Source: Cladosporium sp. IMV 00045
Lineage: Eukaryota; Ascomycota; Dothideomycetes; Cladosporiales; Cladosporiaceae
Direction: 5' to 3'
Length of the DNA stretch: 63,886 nt
NCBI GenBank assembly: GCA_001931905.2
Contig: MSJI02000933.1
Location: forward strand, 7,635-71,520
Positions 43,313 through 53,284 of this stretch are shown piece after piece. The number at the start of each line of letters is the position of its first letter. Position 1 is the first letter of the stretch. The position numbers and the translations under genes are program-made. The notes under the pieces were generated by a model. It did not search any database. It was given only the letters and a program-made list of their open reading frames with translations, and was not told the origin of the DNA.

Positions 43313-46300
43313 TCATCTGTACCTGAACGAGCTCGAGCCAACGTTCATGCGCAACTCCTGCACGTCTCGCACACCCTCACTGTCCAAGATGCCGGTGGAA
43401 AGGATGAAGTCCCAGAACTCGTTCTGACCAACCAGTCCCTTGACACCTACTCTGACCAAGCCCTTCGACTCCCTGATATCAGCAACCAAACCGTGCAAGC
43501 GGCCAAATTCGTTCCTCTCCGTCAGAGCTCGTGCGACAGCCTCCAGCATCGGCCAACTCGGGCGTTTGCCTTCGCGTGACATGCGGCCGAGGAATTGCAT
43601 CATCGGCGTAATGCCCACGTGAGCATGGTGATGCGCGTACGCTTCGACCATGCGGTCGTAGAAGATGGTGTCCAGAGCAGCGCCGTAGCCAGAGTTGGTG
43701 TTCTCGATGTGGGACCAGAGAGATTCCGCGGCGACGAAGTCGGGCGGATCCGCGTCGAAGTACGACGTCATGAGGATGGTGTAGATGTGGGCAGTGGGCT
43801 GCAGGTCACGGGAAGACATGTGCTCGAGCAGGGCACGCGCAGCGGCGGAGTTGTTGTGCAGTTTCAGCATGCGGTCGATGGCGAGCGCGTAGCCTTTGGT
43901 GTCGAGTTTGAGGTTCGGAGAGGACGATTCGATTGCAGCAATCATGTCGAATAACTTCGTGGTTTGCTCTTCTGCGTCCAGGTCGACAAAGTAGTCGGAC
44001 TTGAACAGGGCGGTCAGCATGACTGTGGTCGTCGTGCTGTTGGGCTCAATAGCACGATTTTGCATGATCTTCAGAAGTGAGAGGGTCTGTGCAGTCTTGC
44101 CATGGCGCATGGACACGTTCAGAAGGGCATTGTATGTGGTCAGATCGAGCTCAATGGCGAAGTCTCGAGCCCAGGAGAGGACCTTAGGAATTTGATCATC
44201 GGCCATGCTAGCCAGAGCGGAGACAGCTGTGTTGACAATGACAAGATTTGGGCGCGGGACACCATCAACATCGCTATCCCACTCAGTGAGATCAATGGCA
44301 GGCAGTGGCGCGGCCTTGAGCTGCCTGGTCTTGCCCTGCTTGCCCGCCGGAGTCGCTGGGAGGGCAGTCTTCTGTTTGTTTCTTACGGCGGTGATCCATT
44401 CCTGTCCCATCTCATGCAAGGTAGAGAGAGCCGTTTCTATTCTGTCCTTTTTGATAAGGCCATAGAGGCGGACACTCCAAGCATGCTGGTCGGGCTGGAA
44501 CCCTTGAGCTCGCATCCTCGACCAAAACATTTCCATCATATCTGTATCGCGTACTTGAGAGCAACCACGCATCATCACGGTCCATGTCTTGACAGTAGGC
44601 TGAAGACCGGCTTTGAGCACGGCGTTCCAGACCTCGATCGCCATTTTAGGCTGTCGTAGGGCCAAGAACGCAAGCATGAAATGCTCGTAAAGGAAGAGTG
44701 GCAGAGAAGACTCGCCTGTATTCTCGGAAGCCAACGAAACGGCCTGTTCCCAGCAGGTCTCCGCGATCAATAAGTTGCTGGTCTCAATGGCACGCGTTAG
44801 ACGCTTCATCCAGCCAAAGCACTTACGATGTATATCCTGATCCATGCTGAAATTTTCTTGGACACTGTAACCAGCTTGAATCAAAGCTTCGTTGTTCATA
44901 GCAGCCGGTGTGCCGTTTTCTGCATCAGCAGACTGAGGGATATGAGAATCCGATGCTTTCTCAACGCCGTTGCTCCTGCGTAAATTGCTCTGTTGTTTTT
45001 GCAAAGGCTGTCCAAGTTCGTTGATTCTGGTGTTTTGAGGCTCACGTTCTGCTTTGCTTCTATCCGTCCTTTTTTCGGGGATATCTGCGAGGTTGAGCCT
45101 TCGAACTAGAGACTCATAATGATCCAATAGTGGATCCTGGCTCTGCTCTAATCTTATCTTTAACGCTGGTGGAACGCTTGGCCGGATTGTACGATCGAGG
45201 ATTTCGTTCACGAAGGTCACAAATGGCTGCCACTGGCCGACAACGGTATCTGAAGAATGTCCATCCTTCAGAGCTGACATGTGAGCGTTCAGCAAGTCAA
45301 TGGTGACGAGCAAAGAACTTTGGTAGTCCGCCACGGTTGGAAGATTCTTGTCGATATTGCTCGTAGGAACAAGAAGAGCGAGAACGTCGTGCAGCTGCAT
45401 TTGCGATCCGTCGTGCTCGCTTGTAACAGAGCTCGTTGACGGCAGGATGGACCAATCTTGCTGCGACAGGTCCGTCGAGTTGCTCGGTGAGGCCATGCTC
45501 GGTTGGATTTTCGCCTTTAAACATTCGTACCAAACGAAGACAAGCTCATTAAGAGCAAGTGACTGGATGCTTGGTCAATGTCCCCTACATTGTTGATTCT
45601 CATGAACAGTGTATTGCTCAAACGCCAAAGTAGTTCCGAGCGCAAGGCTGGAAACAACAGATTGGAACCTCGTAATTGTAGAATGAAAGTACTTGGCGTT
45701 GGTACCGTCGCGCCGCCTCCTGCGTTGGTCCCGAGATTCGTAACATAATGGAGAACCATCTTGCGCATGAAGTGTTGTACTTTCTTGTACAAAACGCCTC
45801 CTCTGATGCGAACGGCCTCGCGCCTCTCACGCTTCAGCGCAAGCAAGGCGTGCCATGCTTTTGCAAGGTCGAGTTGATCTACATGAGACGAAAAATCGCT
45901 GACGAGCTGAGCAACAAGCCTCTCACGCTGTTTGGGCTGCAACTGGTTGTCGGCAATCTCTTTTGTGTTGTCCAGCGTCGGATCGATTTTCATAAACTTT
46001 TTGCCACGCTGATGCCGCTTTCTTTCTAGTTTCCCAGTCCGATCGAGCTCTTGCAATAGTTGTTGTGGCCTCAATGGCTGACCGGAATATCTCCCTCTCG
46101 CCAAGGGCTGATCGCGGCCGTGTCCATCCTCTCTTGTCTGCCGTTGTTGTTGCGGATAATGATTCCTTTCCGAGCTCCGCTCCTCAGGCTCGGTCTGGCT
46201 GAGCGATTGGAAGGCTTGATGTGAGCTCGAGGATGTAGTAAATTCATGGTGTTGAGGTCGCCTTTCGGGGGTCGCGAGCTGGCGAGGGCGAAGCGCAACT

Positions 46301-46338
46301 CGTACGCGACATCCTGAACAGAGGAATGGCTTGCTCAT
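43313..46338 (-). CDS. Mitochondrial-type pentatricopeptide-repeat protein; frame break or very short intron near 45.56 kb
   Basis: Two minus-strand frames make up one gene. The first (46338-45517) starts MSKPFLCSGCRVRVALRPRQ, an Arg-rich presequence likely to direct import into mitochondria. The second frame (open from about 45571 to 43313) holds degenerate PPR helices such as TWTVMMRGCSQVRDTDMMEMF, TYNALLNVSMRHGKTAQTLS and IYTILMTSYFDADPPDF. PPR proteins bind organellar RNA in processing or translation. To join the frames the intervening length must be 2 modulo 3. Candidates are a 44-nt GTAGGG..GAG intron (45588-45545), a 26-nt GTAGGG..CAG interval (45588-45563), or a one-base deletion. Joined lengths would be about 993-1000 residues. 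The frame beyond ATG 45496 is coding upstream (LNELVFVWYECLKAK), so 45496 is not the true start. Confidence 0.75.
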
Positions 46339-46697
46339 TGTCAGACACTGTCTGACCCAGCGGAATAACGCAATATCAGTGAATGCGACAATACGATTTT
46401 ACCCATTCGTGGACGGGGATGTCAAGAAATCCGCCGGCAAACATTCCCTCTTTGATGAAACCCGCTCGGTGGTTGGAGGACCGAGGCTGGCTGATCAACC
46501 ACCGGAGGGACACGAGCGCAGGCGTGCCTGAATGCAGACATCCCGCTGGACGAATAATAACACGACTCATCCGCATCCCTCGTAAACCTCAACAACAACA
46601 TCAGAGTCATCCATCTGTTTCTCTGGCTTCTATAGACGCATCGTACATCGTTCTGTCACGCCTCTTGCCCTGAAGTCTTTCTTTTCCAACAGTAATC
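46339..46697. promoter_or_regulatory. Divergent upstream region of the PPR and acid phosphatase genes
   Basis: These 359 bp separate the two starts. A perfect inverted repeat sits against the PPR start (separate entry). The rest shows no clear element. Confidence 0.5.
46340..46356. repeat. Perfect 8-bp inverted repeat next to the PPR start codon
   Basis: GTCAGACA, one centre base, then TGTCTGAC. It ends one base before the PPR ATG on the minus strand, so it would fold in the leader RNA or bind a dimeric factor. Confidence 0.75.
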
Positions 46698-48212
46698 ATG
46701 ACCACACTCACGCCACGAGCACCATACACTCAGGACGAATTGACCAGGCTGTATCCCGCAGATCTTGAGTTGCAACAAGTCCAAGTCATTCTACGCCACG
46801 GAGAACGTACGCCAGTCAACTCACGTTTCAAGAATGCCGGTCTCCCAGCTTATTGGCCGTACTGCACAGCGGCTCAGCAGATGAAATCCACCGTGATGTC
46901 TGCCAATGGCTCCTGGGATGCGTTGCAATGGAGAAGAAGACTCGAAGTGTTCGAGCGTCAGGTCGAAGCATCCGCTTCTGACAACCCAGTGCTGGCGAAA
47001 GGCTCGCAGGGAGAGATCGAGGCTGTTTGTCAACCGGGCGAGTTGACAGACAAAGGACGCCAGACGACAAGTGCACTCGGAGAGAGACTACGAGGGCTTT
47101 ACGTCTCTCAACTTGGCTTTCTTCCACAATCTCTCGATGCCACAGCCGGCTCGACGGTCTACTTGAGGTCAACACCTATCCCCCGAGCACTCGAAAGTGC
47201 ACAGCAAGCATTCCTCGGTCTCTACCCCGCCACTCAGCGATCTGCGGACTTCCCTCCACCAGTTGTGGTTACTCGTGCGTTTTCAGACGAGACTCTGTTC
47301 CCCAATGAAGGCGGCTGTAAGCGATTCGCCGAAATCGCAAAAGCATTCGCAGCTCGCGCTGCCGAGATATGGAACCCCTCTGCTGAGCTTGCGTACATCA
47401 ACAAGAAGATCGGCAAATGGATGCCTGCGGACTCGCCAGTGATTGGAGTTGCCTCTCACCCCAGGCTTACAGGTATCATGGATACAGTCAACGCCACGCT
47501 CGCCCACGGGCCCGCCACCAAACTGCCGAAGGAGTTCTATGACAAAAAGCTGGTCTCTGACATGGACCGTATCTGCACTGAGGAATGGTTCGCAGGCTAC
47601 ACAATGAGCAACGAATACCGCCAACTCGGCATTGGAGGCCTTGTTGGTGATCTGGTTCAGAATATGGTCAAGCGTACCTACGATGAGACGTTCAAGCTGA
47701 GCTTGAACGGTTGCCACGACACGACGTTGGCGGCAACCCTTGCATCTCTCGGTGCTTTCGACGTGGAAAAAGACAAGTGGCCTCCATACACCAGTTCCAT
47801 CGCGGTGGAGCTCTTCAAATCCCATGGTGCTACCACTCCTACTGCTACAAGTCCGTACGGAGCCGTTTGGCCCAGCAAGGAGAAGACTTGGTGGTACTCG
47901 CTTTTCTCTTCCCCAAAACCTTCAACAGGCACCTCATCGACACGCAAGCCTCTTAGCGAGATGTCTCCTACCGAACAAGCTCAGCTGGATGGATACTACG
48001 TTCGCCTCCGCTACAACGATCGCCCGGTGACGCTTCCCTATTGCAAAATTCCCGGCAAGCACCGTCCAGGCGATGAGAGCTTCTGTACCCTCACGGCTTT
48101 CAAAGAGGCCGCAGATAGCTTCACGCCGAAGGACTGGAAGCTGCAGTGCAACAGTAATTTGGGGCAGCCTGCGATGTTGCGTGATGAAGTTGAAAAGCCA
48201 CCAGGCTTGTAA
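46698..48212 (+). CDS. Histidine acid phosphatase (branch 2 histidine phosphatase), intracellular type
   Basis: This intronless 504-residue protein shows the catalytic motif RHGERTP (33-39, nucleophile His34) and the proton-donor pair HD (340-341) in NGCHDTTLAATL. Two further Arg-containing elements, YLRSTPIPRALESAQ and the region after it, match the substrate pocket of this superfamily. There is no signal peptide, so it differs from secreted phytases and PHO5-type enzymes. It resembles lysophosphatidate/ACP6-like acid phosphatases, though the substrate is inferred only. A Ser/Thr-rich insert lies at about 390-430. Confidence 0.88.
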   Translation: MTTLTPRAPYTQDELTRLYPADLELQQVQVILRHGERTPVNSRFKNAGLPAYWPYCTAAQQMKSTVMSANGSWDALQWRRRLEVFERQVEASASDNPVLAKGSQGEIEAVCQPGELTDKGRQTTSALGERLRGLYVSQLGFLPQSLDATAGSTVYLRSTPIPRALESAQQAFLGLYPATQRSADFPPPVVVTRAFSDETLFPNEGGCKRFAEIAKAFAARAAEIWNPSAELAYINKKIGKWMPADSPVIGVASHPRLTGIMDTVNATLAHGPATKLPKEFYDKKLVSDMDRICTEEWFAGYTMSNEYRQLGIGGLVGDLVQNMVKRTYDETFKLSLNGCHDTTLAATLASLGAFDVEKDKWPPYTSSIAVELFKSHGATTPTATSPYGAVWPSKEKTWWYSLFSSPKPSTGTSSTRKPLSEMSPTEQAQLDGYYVRLRYNDRPVTLPYCKIPGKHRPGDESFCTLTAFKEAADSFTPKDWKLQCNSNLGQPAMLRDEVEKPPGL

Positions 48213-48806
48213 TTGGCAACATGATTGTATTTGAGGGTCTTTTTCAAGGTCAGCAGAACTTGTGAAGGATTATGAGCGGCTCTCATGAAAGCAAATAGAA
48301 CTGTATAAGAAACGTCCAACTGAGTAATGAGATGTGATTCCCTGCGCACTTGAGAATGAAGTGTCTACCGATTTGTGTCAACGTGATCGCTCTCCGCAAC
48401 ACGTGTGCTACTATCCTGAACTCTCTGTCCCTAAGAAAACACCGCAAACTGAGAGAACATGCGCGTGTATTGAAACAGACCGATTTGCAGCGCGATGGTG
48501 GGAAACCGGCGAACGTCGGCAAAGTTGCCGTGGCGTGCGCGCTGCGAATTTTCACCAAGTCAACAACCCTCCCCTACCAAAAATCGATATGTCGTAACCA
48601 CTTCGCCTTCAAAACGTTTCTGAATGAAAGGAAAGCATCTATAGAAACTCCAATTCGAGCTGGATCAGGTCCCGTGGCTTTCGGCGTTTTGCGAGTTGAT
48701 TTCTAGCCCGAGAACGATCAACTCGCCCTATACAGCAAAAAACACATCGACCGATCCAGACAACAAAAGACGATGCAACGAAACGATCAAAAGCAAAAGA
48801 ATCGTA
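48213..48806. other. Intergenic region, no gene seen
   Basis: These 594 bp hold the 3' end of the phosphatase gene and, at 48786-48800, T runs on the minus strand that fit the Pol III terminator of tRNA-Tyr. A CACGTG hexamer occurs near 48,400. Confidence 0.5.
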
Positions 48807-48906
48807 TCTCCCCTCCCGGGTTCGAACCAGGGACCTCAAGATGAACAATTTGATTGTTCAAGACAGCAGTTACAGTCTTGCGCTCTTCCAACTGAGCTAA
48901 GGAGAG
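48807..48906 (-). tRNA. tRNA-Tyr(GTA) with 27-nt intron
   Basis: On the minus strand CTCTCCT pairs with AGGGGAG (one G-U), the discriminator is A, and the T arm is CCTGG TTCGAAC CCGGG. The anticodon stem is CAAGA/TCTTG with loop CTGTAAA, anticodon GTA. A 27-nt intron (48869-48843) lies one base 3' of the anticodon, the standard site. The intron contains GAACAAT CAA ATTGTTC, a perfect 7-bp hairpin. GTCTTG within it can also pair with CAAGAC of the 5' anticodon arm. Confidence 0.95.
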
Positions 48907-49122
48907 TGAACTAGCTATGCTAGTCTTAGCTATTGGATGACGTTGAAATTGGCGGTTCAAATCATTAAATATAAAAACACAAGACAGCTAAAGCAAATAG
49001 TTAAAAGATGCGATATTGAACGATATACAACGCAGTGAAGCACAGGATCCAATCTAGATTATTCATACCATCGTAATACTAAAGCTAGACACTTTCATTA
49101 TACTCGTAAACGACCCAACCAT

Positions 49123-49449
49123 TTACTTCGGCAGACCACCGCTGCCACCAGAGTTGCCGGCGCCACCGGGGATCTGGTTGTTGATCTGGCCGTCGGCGAA
49201 CTTGTTGATCTTGTCGTCGTACTTGTCACCCATGCCGAGCTTGTCGGTGGCATTGTCAATTTCTGAAAGACTTGATTAGTACGTCTGATTAAGACATGTT
49301 GCGATCGAAGACAAAGGAGGCTTACGGGTGTGTGCCTGGCCAGAAGCGAACTTCTCAGCGCCGGATTGTCCACCGGCTTCACCACCGCCGCCGCCGCTGC
49401 TGCCACCCTTGCCGAGGGCGTCTTTGGCTTTGTTGATGAGGCTAGACAT
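49123..49449 (-). CDS. Small Gly-rich conserved-type protein, 87 residues
   Basis: Exons are 49449-49326 and 49262-49123, joined across a 63-nt intron (donor GTAAGC, acceptor TTTCAG). The junction codon becomes CAA (Gln). The protein starts MSSLINKAKDALGKGG, has a Gly/Ser spacer, then DNATDKLGMGDKYDDKINKF, and ends GGSGGLPK. The KAKDALGK and DKYDDKI elements look like short amphipathic helices as in small stress or CsbD/antitoxin-like proteins. That resemblance is loose and no function is claimed. Two clean splice sites, continued frame and a C/G-rich codon choice support a real gene, probably well expressed. Confidence 0.75.
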
Positions 49450-50681
49450 GATTGCTTTTGTTCAAGTGTTTGTTTTATATGGAAGAGACTCGTTCGTGGT
49501 AGGGAATAAGGAGGGTCTAGCTGCAAGGTGGGATGAGAGCTTGTTTATAAGGCTACGGTACTTAGGTTTGATGCTTGCATCGAGAGCTTGTTCGTCCGAC
49601 GTCATTCATGTAACCGAATCGAGAGAGCTCTCCATGGTTCGTTTGGTTGGAGGGGGGAAGAGATTCGGGTTCCTTGAAACCTGGAAGATCAGCGACAAGC
49701 GCGTTGCAGGAGGCGCAGCAAAGCCCACTGCCCCTCGGTCCAGAACAAGCCACCAGACGATTTGACGCCAGGAACAGGATCTCGTTACCAGAGTAATGGA
49801 CGATTCGATATTGGCTCTGTCCTCTTTCAATCTGTTAAGGCAATTCGTGAAAAGTCGCAATGTCAAGTGTGAGAAGGCGGTGCTACCTCCGATCGATGAG
49901 AGCTGAGCTTCGTCTGAGAACCAGTCTCGGTCTCGCAACCCCTCTGCCATTACGCATTGCCGAACTCTAATGATATCGCGCAATACAACGGTCCATGCTG
50001 ACTACGACATCGGTGGAACCGATTTGTTTAAGTGCGATCCTTCAGAAGCAATCATGTGACACGAGATCGCGGCAGCCCGCTACGCAACCACGACACTCGA
50101 CGTACGATTGCGCATCGGCGGCCTTGATGAAAATTGCTCGCTCGGCCTATTGGAACCCGTGACATTGTGTATCACAATAGCGATATCTTATTGACATGAT
50201 AGATCTCCTCTTTCGTTAATATTGTATTTCGAAACGAAACTACTGCCCTGTTGCTGAGTATAAGCGCCGGGAGCGACTAAACGTCAGGCGTCTGGTGCAG
50301 ATACAGTACAACGCAGAGAAGATGCCAACTTCACGGACTGATGACCGAGCATCCATCGTGCGGTTAAGCAAACGACAAGTCTCAAATAGAACAACCGCGA
50401 GAGGAAGCGCTATCTATGGTCAAGGTCGAACTGGTGATAAACCAGGATGGTCGTCTTGCCGCCGAAGCGCCGCAATACTGCACAAGCGCTGTTCCATCTC
50501 CCGCCGCCAACACCTCGCGACGAGGGAGACCAAAGATAGCACCCAATGTCAACGTGAGCGATGTCGACAAGAAGTGATATAGAAGGGATGGAAAAGGATC
50601 ATCGTTTCCTCGCAGCTAGTCGTTCGCAATTGATCGTTTTTCGTTACCTTGATATATATTTTGCACATTTGTTCCTATCCA
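49450..50681. other. Intergenic region, no gene seen
   Basis: These 1232 bp contain the upstream region of the small Gly-rich gene and that of the HET gene. Short frames exist on both strands without recognisable features. The part near 50,150-50,260 is AT-rich. Confidence 0.5.
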
Positions 50682-51989
50682 ATGCCATTTTCGTTCAAGA
50701 CATTAAAGAGAAAGAAAGACTTTCGTTATCCTCCCATAGGCTCTAACCAGATAAGACTGCTCCGCTATGCACAAGACTCCAGACCCGACTCCATCAGATT
50801 CCAGATCCAGTCGTTCGATCGCAAAGATGCACCTCGATACATCGCCTTATCTTACGTCTGGGGCGAAAAGTCTCCTCTCTTTCGAATCAAACTAAACGAT
50901 CAAAACAAAGATATCCAGCCGAACCTCCACAACGCTCTTCGCTGCATGCGAAACACTCTCCCGCAATGGTTCTGGATCGACGCGCTGTGCATTGATCAGT
51001 CAAACGGGAACGAGAAAAACGAACAAGTCCGCCAAATGGACCAAACATACGCCAAAGCACTCCGCGTCGCTGCCTGGCTAGGACTCTGCAGCGAGCAACT
51101 GCGTCCCCTCTTCGACATCGACCCGCAAACGACAAACATGCGCGCCCTCTCTGCCGATCGCCGAAAGCGCATAGAAACCGCTCTTAAAACGCTCTCAGAC
51201 ATGCAATACTGGCACCGCATCTGGATCCAGCAAGAACTCCTCCTAAACCGCACCATCATTCTCCACGCCAGCGGCTACTCACAGCCTCTCCACCCCTTAA
51301 TCGACTGGGCGTCCAACCAGGGCAGAACGCTAACGCTCAACTCAACCCTCTTCGCCGACCTCTCCTCCGCCGTCGACTGGGCTCAATGGCGCAGAGCGCC
51401 CGTCCTCCGCCTCCTGACGTGGGCGAGGAAGCACCAGAGCAGCGATCGCAGGGATAAGATTTTTGCTTTGCTGAGTTTGACGGCGGAGCATGAGCGGGCG
51501 GCTTTGGGGCGCTATTTTCCGCATTATGGATTGAATCTCGCGCAGGTTGTGATGGTGACGTTGGCGCATGTGCGGCGATTTGCGGGCCAGAAGCGCGCGG
51601 TGCAGCAGTTGGATGGGGTGCTGGAGTGTTTTGGTGAGAGAGCTGAGTCGGGGTGTGCGAAGGTTGTTTCGAAGTATTTTTGGGATGTGGATGGGATTGT
51701 TGGTGTTGTTGATGGGAGGAAGGTGATTCGGGTTTCTGCTCAGGAGAGGAGTGCGTTGGAACGTCAGCGGATCTTGGATGGAACGGATGGGAGTTTGAGT
51801 GTGCTGGACGTTTGTGATTGTATATTTTCAGAAGAGTTGGGTTCTGGCAATGATCAGCAGGTTGATGTTCGATCTTCGAAGACGTGGCGGAGGTCGCAGA
51901 CTTGGGTTCTGGATCCGCCGCTGTCTGGTGAGCTTCGTCGCTTTTGGTTCATGTCGGTTTCGCAGGATATGGAAGATTTGAGAATGTAG
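50682..51989 (+). CDS. HET-domain protein (heterokaryon incompatibility type)
   Basis: From the ATG at 50682 the protein has 435 residues. The frame extends upstream only to a TTG, and the leader there is not protein-like. The HET core is clear: PRYIALSYVWGE (51-62), then WFWIDALCIDQSN (96-108) and EKNEQVRQMDQTYAKA (111-126). Further on, YWHRIWIQQELLL is the usual continuation. The C-terminal 200 residues carry no recognised domain: no STAND NTPase, ankyrin or WD repeats are visible. HET domains trigger regulated cell death when genetically different hyphae fuse, but many copies have no known partner. No stop or frameshift interrupts it. Confidence 0.9.
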   Translation: MPFSFKTLKRKKDFRYPPIGSNQIRLLRYAQDSRPDSIRFQIQSFDRKDAPRYIALSYVWGEKSPLFRIKLNDQNKDIQPNLHNALRCMRNTLPQWFWIDALCIDQSNGNEKNEQVRQMDQTYAKALRVAAWLGLCSEQLRPLFDIDPQTTNMRALSADRRKRIETALKTLSDMQYWHRIWIQQELLLNRTIILHASGYSQPLHPLIDWASNQGRTLTLNSTLFADLSSAVDWAQWRRAPVLRLLTWARKHQSSDRRDKIFALLSLTAEHERAALGRYFPHYGLNLAQVVMVTLAHVRRFAGQKRAVQQLDGVLECFGERAESGCAKVVSKYFWDVDGIVGVVDGRKVIRVSAQERSALERQRILDGTDGSLSVLDVCDCIFSEELGSGNDQQVDVRSSKTWRRSQTWVLDPPLSGELRRFWFMSVSQDMEDLRM

Positions 51990-52231
51990 AGTTGGTCATT
52001 AGCTCTGTAACAATTGTAAAGCTGATATTGGTATCTCTCGCTGCAAACAGTTTGCCGCCCATGTCTTGTCTTGTATAGTGTAAGTTCCCAAAGACCACCC
52101 AGTCACCAAATACCGTCCATCTTCCCCTTGCCTAAGCACAAGTGGTATAGTAATCGATCATAGCCTGAGGATGGCCGCAAAGTCCGCCGATAAACATACG
52201 AAAACGAACAAATATCAAAACAGTCAATTCT

Positions 52232-53284
52232 TCATCGGTGCAGCTCCTTCGACTTGCGATCAAGTCTCCTCGTCACAGCACCAAGCACAACCTTGAGAAT
52301 GCCATTACCAGAAAGGGTCGTCCCACCTTCGCCCTTGAAGGGCACCGTGTCGACGATATCTCTCATATCTTTATCCTTCGCAATATCAGCCAGATCGTCA
52401 TCAAGCTCCTTCAGGTGCCTAGTGGCCATAGGATCACTCCCGACTTGGAAGAACTGCACGCCAATCTGCCATGCAGGGGCATCGAGCTTGTCCAATTTCT
52501 TCGCAGCCTGGATGAGAGCGCCTTCAACGTCATCCGAGGGCTCGCCGTCGGTGATACAGATGATGTTGATGGGCTTTTTGGTTTGCGGCTGGGCTGTGTA
52601 CTCTCTGAAGTATTTGCTGAAGATCTCGTTGAGTCGCTTGCCGGTGAGCGTCGGGCCTCCGGGTCTTACGGTGTCGAAGATTTCTTGCACGCCGCCTGCG
52701 CTGGTCACGTTGAAGTATTCGTTTTTGTTGTTGAGGAAGTAGATGTCAATACCGTCTGCGTCGTGAGCAGTGCAGATTGGCGTGATGGTCATAAGAGCGT
52801 CGGCTGTCTGTCGCCAGAGGCCGCCTGCCATGGATCCGGAGTCGTCGATGAGGAAGATGGTGTCGAAAGTGTTCAGGAAAGAGTATTGATCATCAGCTAC
52901 ATTTGTTACAGGTCCACCAACTTGAGGAGTCTCAGGAGCTGCATTTGGAGCTGGTGTGTAGGCGGGTGGCGCATCAGAGGAGAGCTGGTTGTGCAGAGGG
53001 TTTTGCAGAGGGTTGTAGGGACCGGCTAGATGGGATGTAAGATCGATTTCAGCCCTGTGTGATCGATTGCTGTACGTACCTGGGCGTCGAGTGGGTTGTG
53101 ACATGTTTTGTGATTGAGGATGAGCTGGTTGTTGAACGTTGCTCGCTGTACTGGTCTTCTTGGACAATGTATGCTTGATAGAGCCCATAAATCCTTTCTT
53201 TGCGCGTCTTTCCATGGTTGATGATCGTCGAGGTAGAGCAGAATTTAACAGTGTCATGGAGAGGGTAGTGTCTGACGGACTCAT
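52232..53284 (-). CDS. VWA-domain protein with PPxY motif; likely 54-nt in-frame intron
   Basis: The open frame gives 350 residues. The VWA domain (about 140-325) has a complete MIDAS motif DDSGSM (Asp147, Ser149, Ser151) with TFDTIFLI before it and ICITDGEPSDD later, so metal-ion-dependent ligand binding is plausible. The N-terminal ~135 residues are disordered and basic, with PPAY at 106-109. A 54-nt stretch (53079-53026) begins GTACGT and ends CATCTAG. Removing it keeps the frame and gives 332 residues (TRRPAGPYNPL). I think it is an intron, but retention would also make a full protein. The function is unknown. It is convergent with the HET gene (242 bp). Confidence 0.82.
   Translation of the reverse strand: MSPSDTTLSMTLLNSALPRRSSTMERRAKKGFMGSIKHTLSKKTSTASNVQQPAHPQSQNMSQPTRRPGTYSNRSHRAEIDLTSHLAGPYNPLQNPLHNQLSSDAPPAYTPAPNAAPETPQVGGPVTNVADDQYSFLNTFDTIFLIDDSGSMAGGLWRQTADALMTITPICTAHDADGIDIYFLNNKNEYFNVTSAGGVQEIFDTVRPGGPTLTGKRLNEIFSKYFREYTAQPQTKKPINIICITDGEPSDDVEGALIQAAKKLDKLDAPAWQIGVQFFQVGSDPMATRHLKELDDDLADIAKDKDMRDIVDTVPFKGEGGTTLSGNGILKVVLGAVTRRLDRKSKELHR
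53026..53079 (-). other. Putative 54-nt in-frame intron in the VWA gene
   Basis: The donor GTACGT and acceptor TCTAG are good matches to the fungal consensus. The length is a multiple of three, and the interval carries no stop, so gene finders may leave it in. The encoded 18 residues (TYSNRSHRAEIDLTSHLA) look unlike the flanking Pro/Gln-rich sequence. Confidence 0.6.

Noticed and set aside
42942..43427. A 161-codon frame starting in the telomere-like tract
   Set aside because: Its NPNPNPK start is just the translated telomere repeat, and its end runs antisense into the PPR gene.
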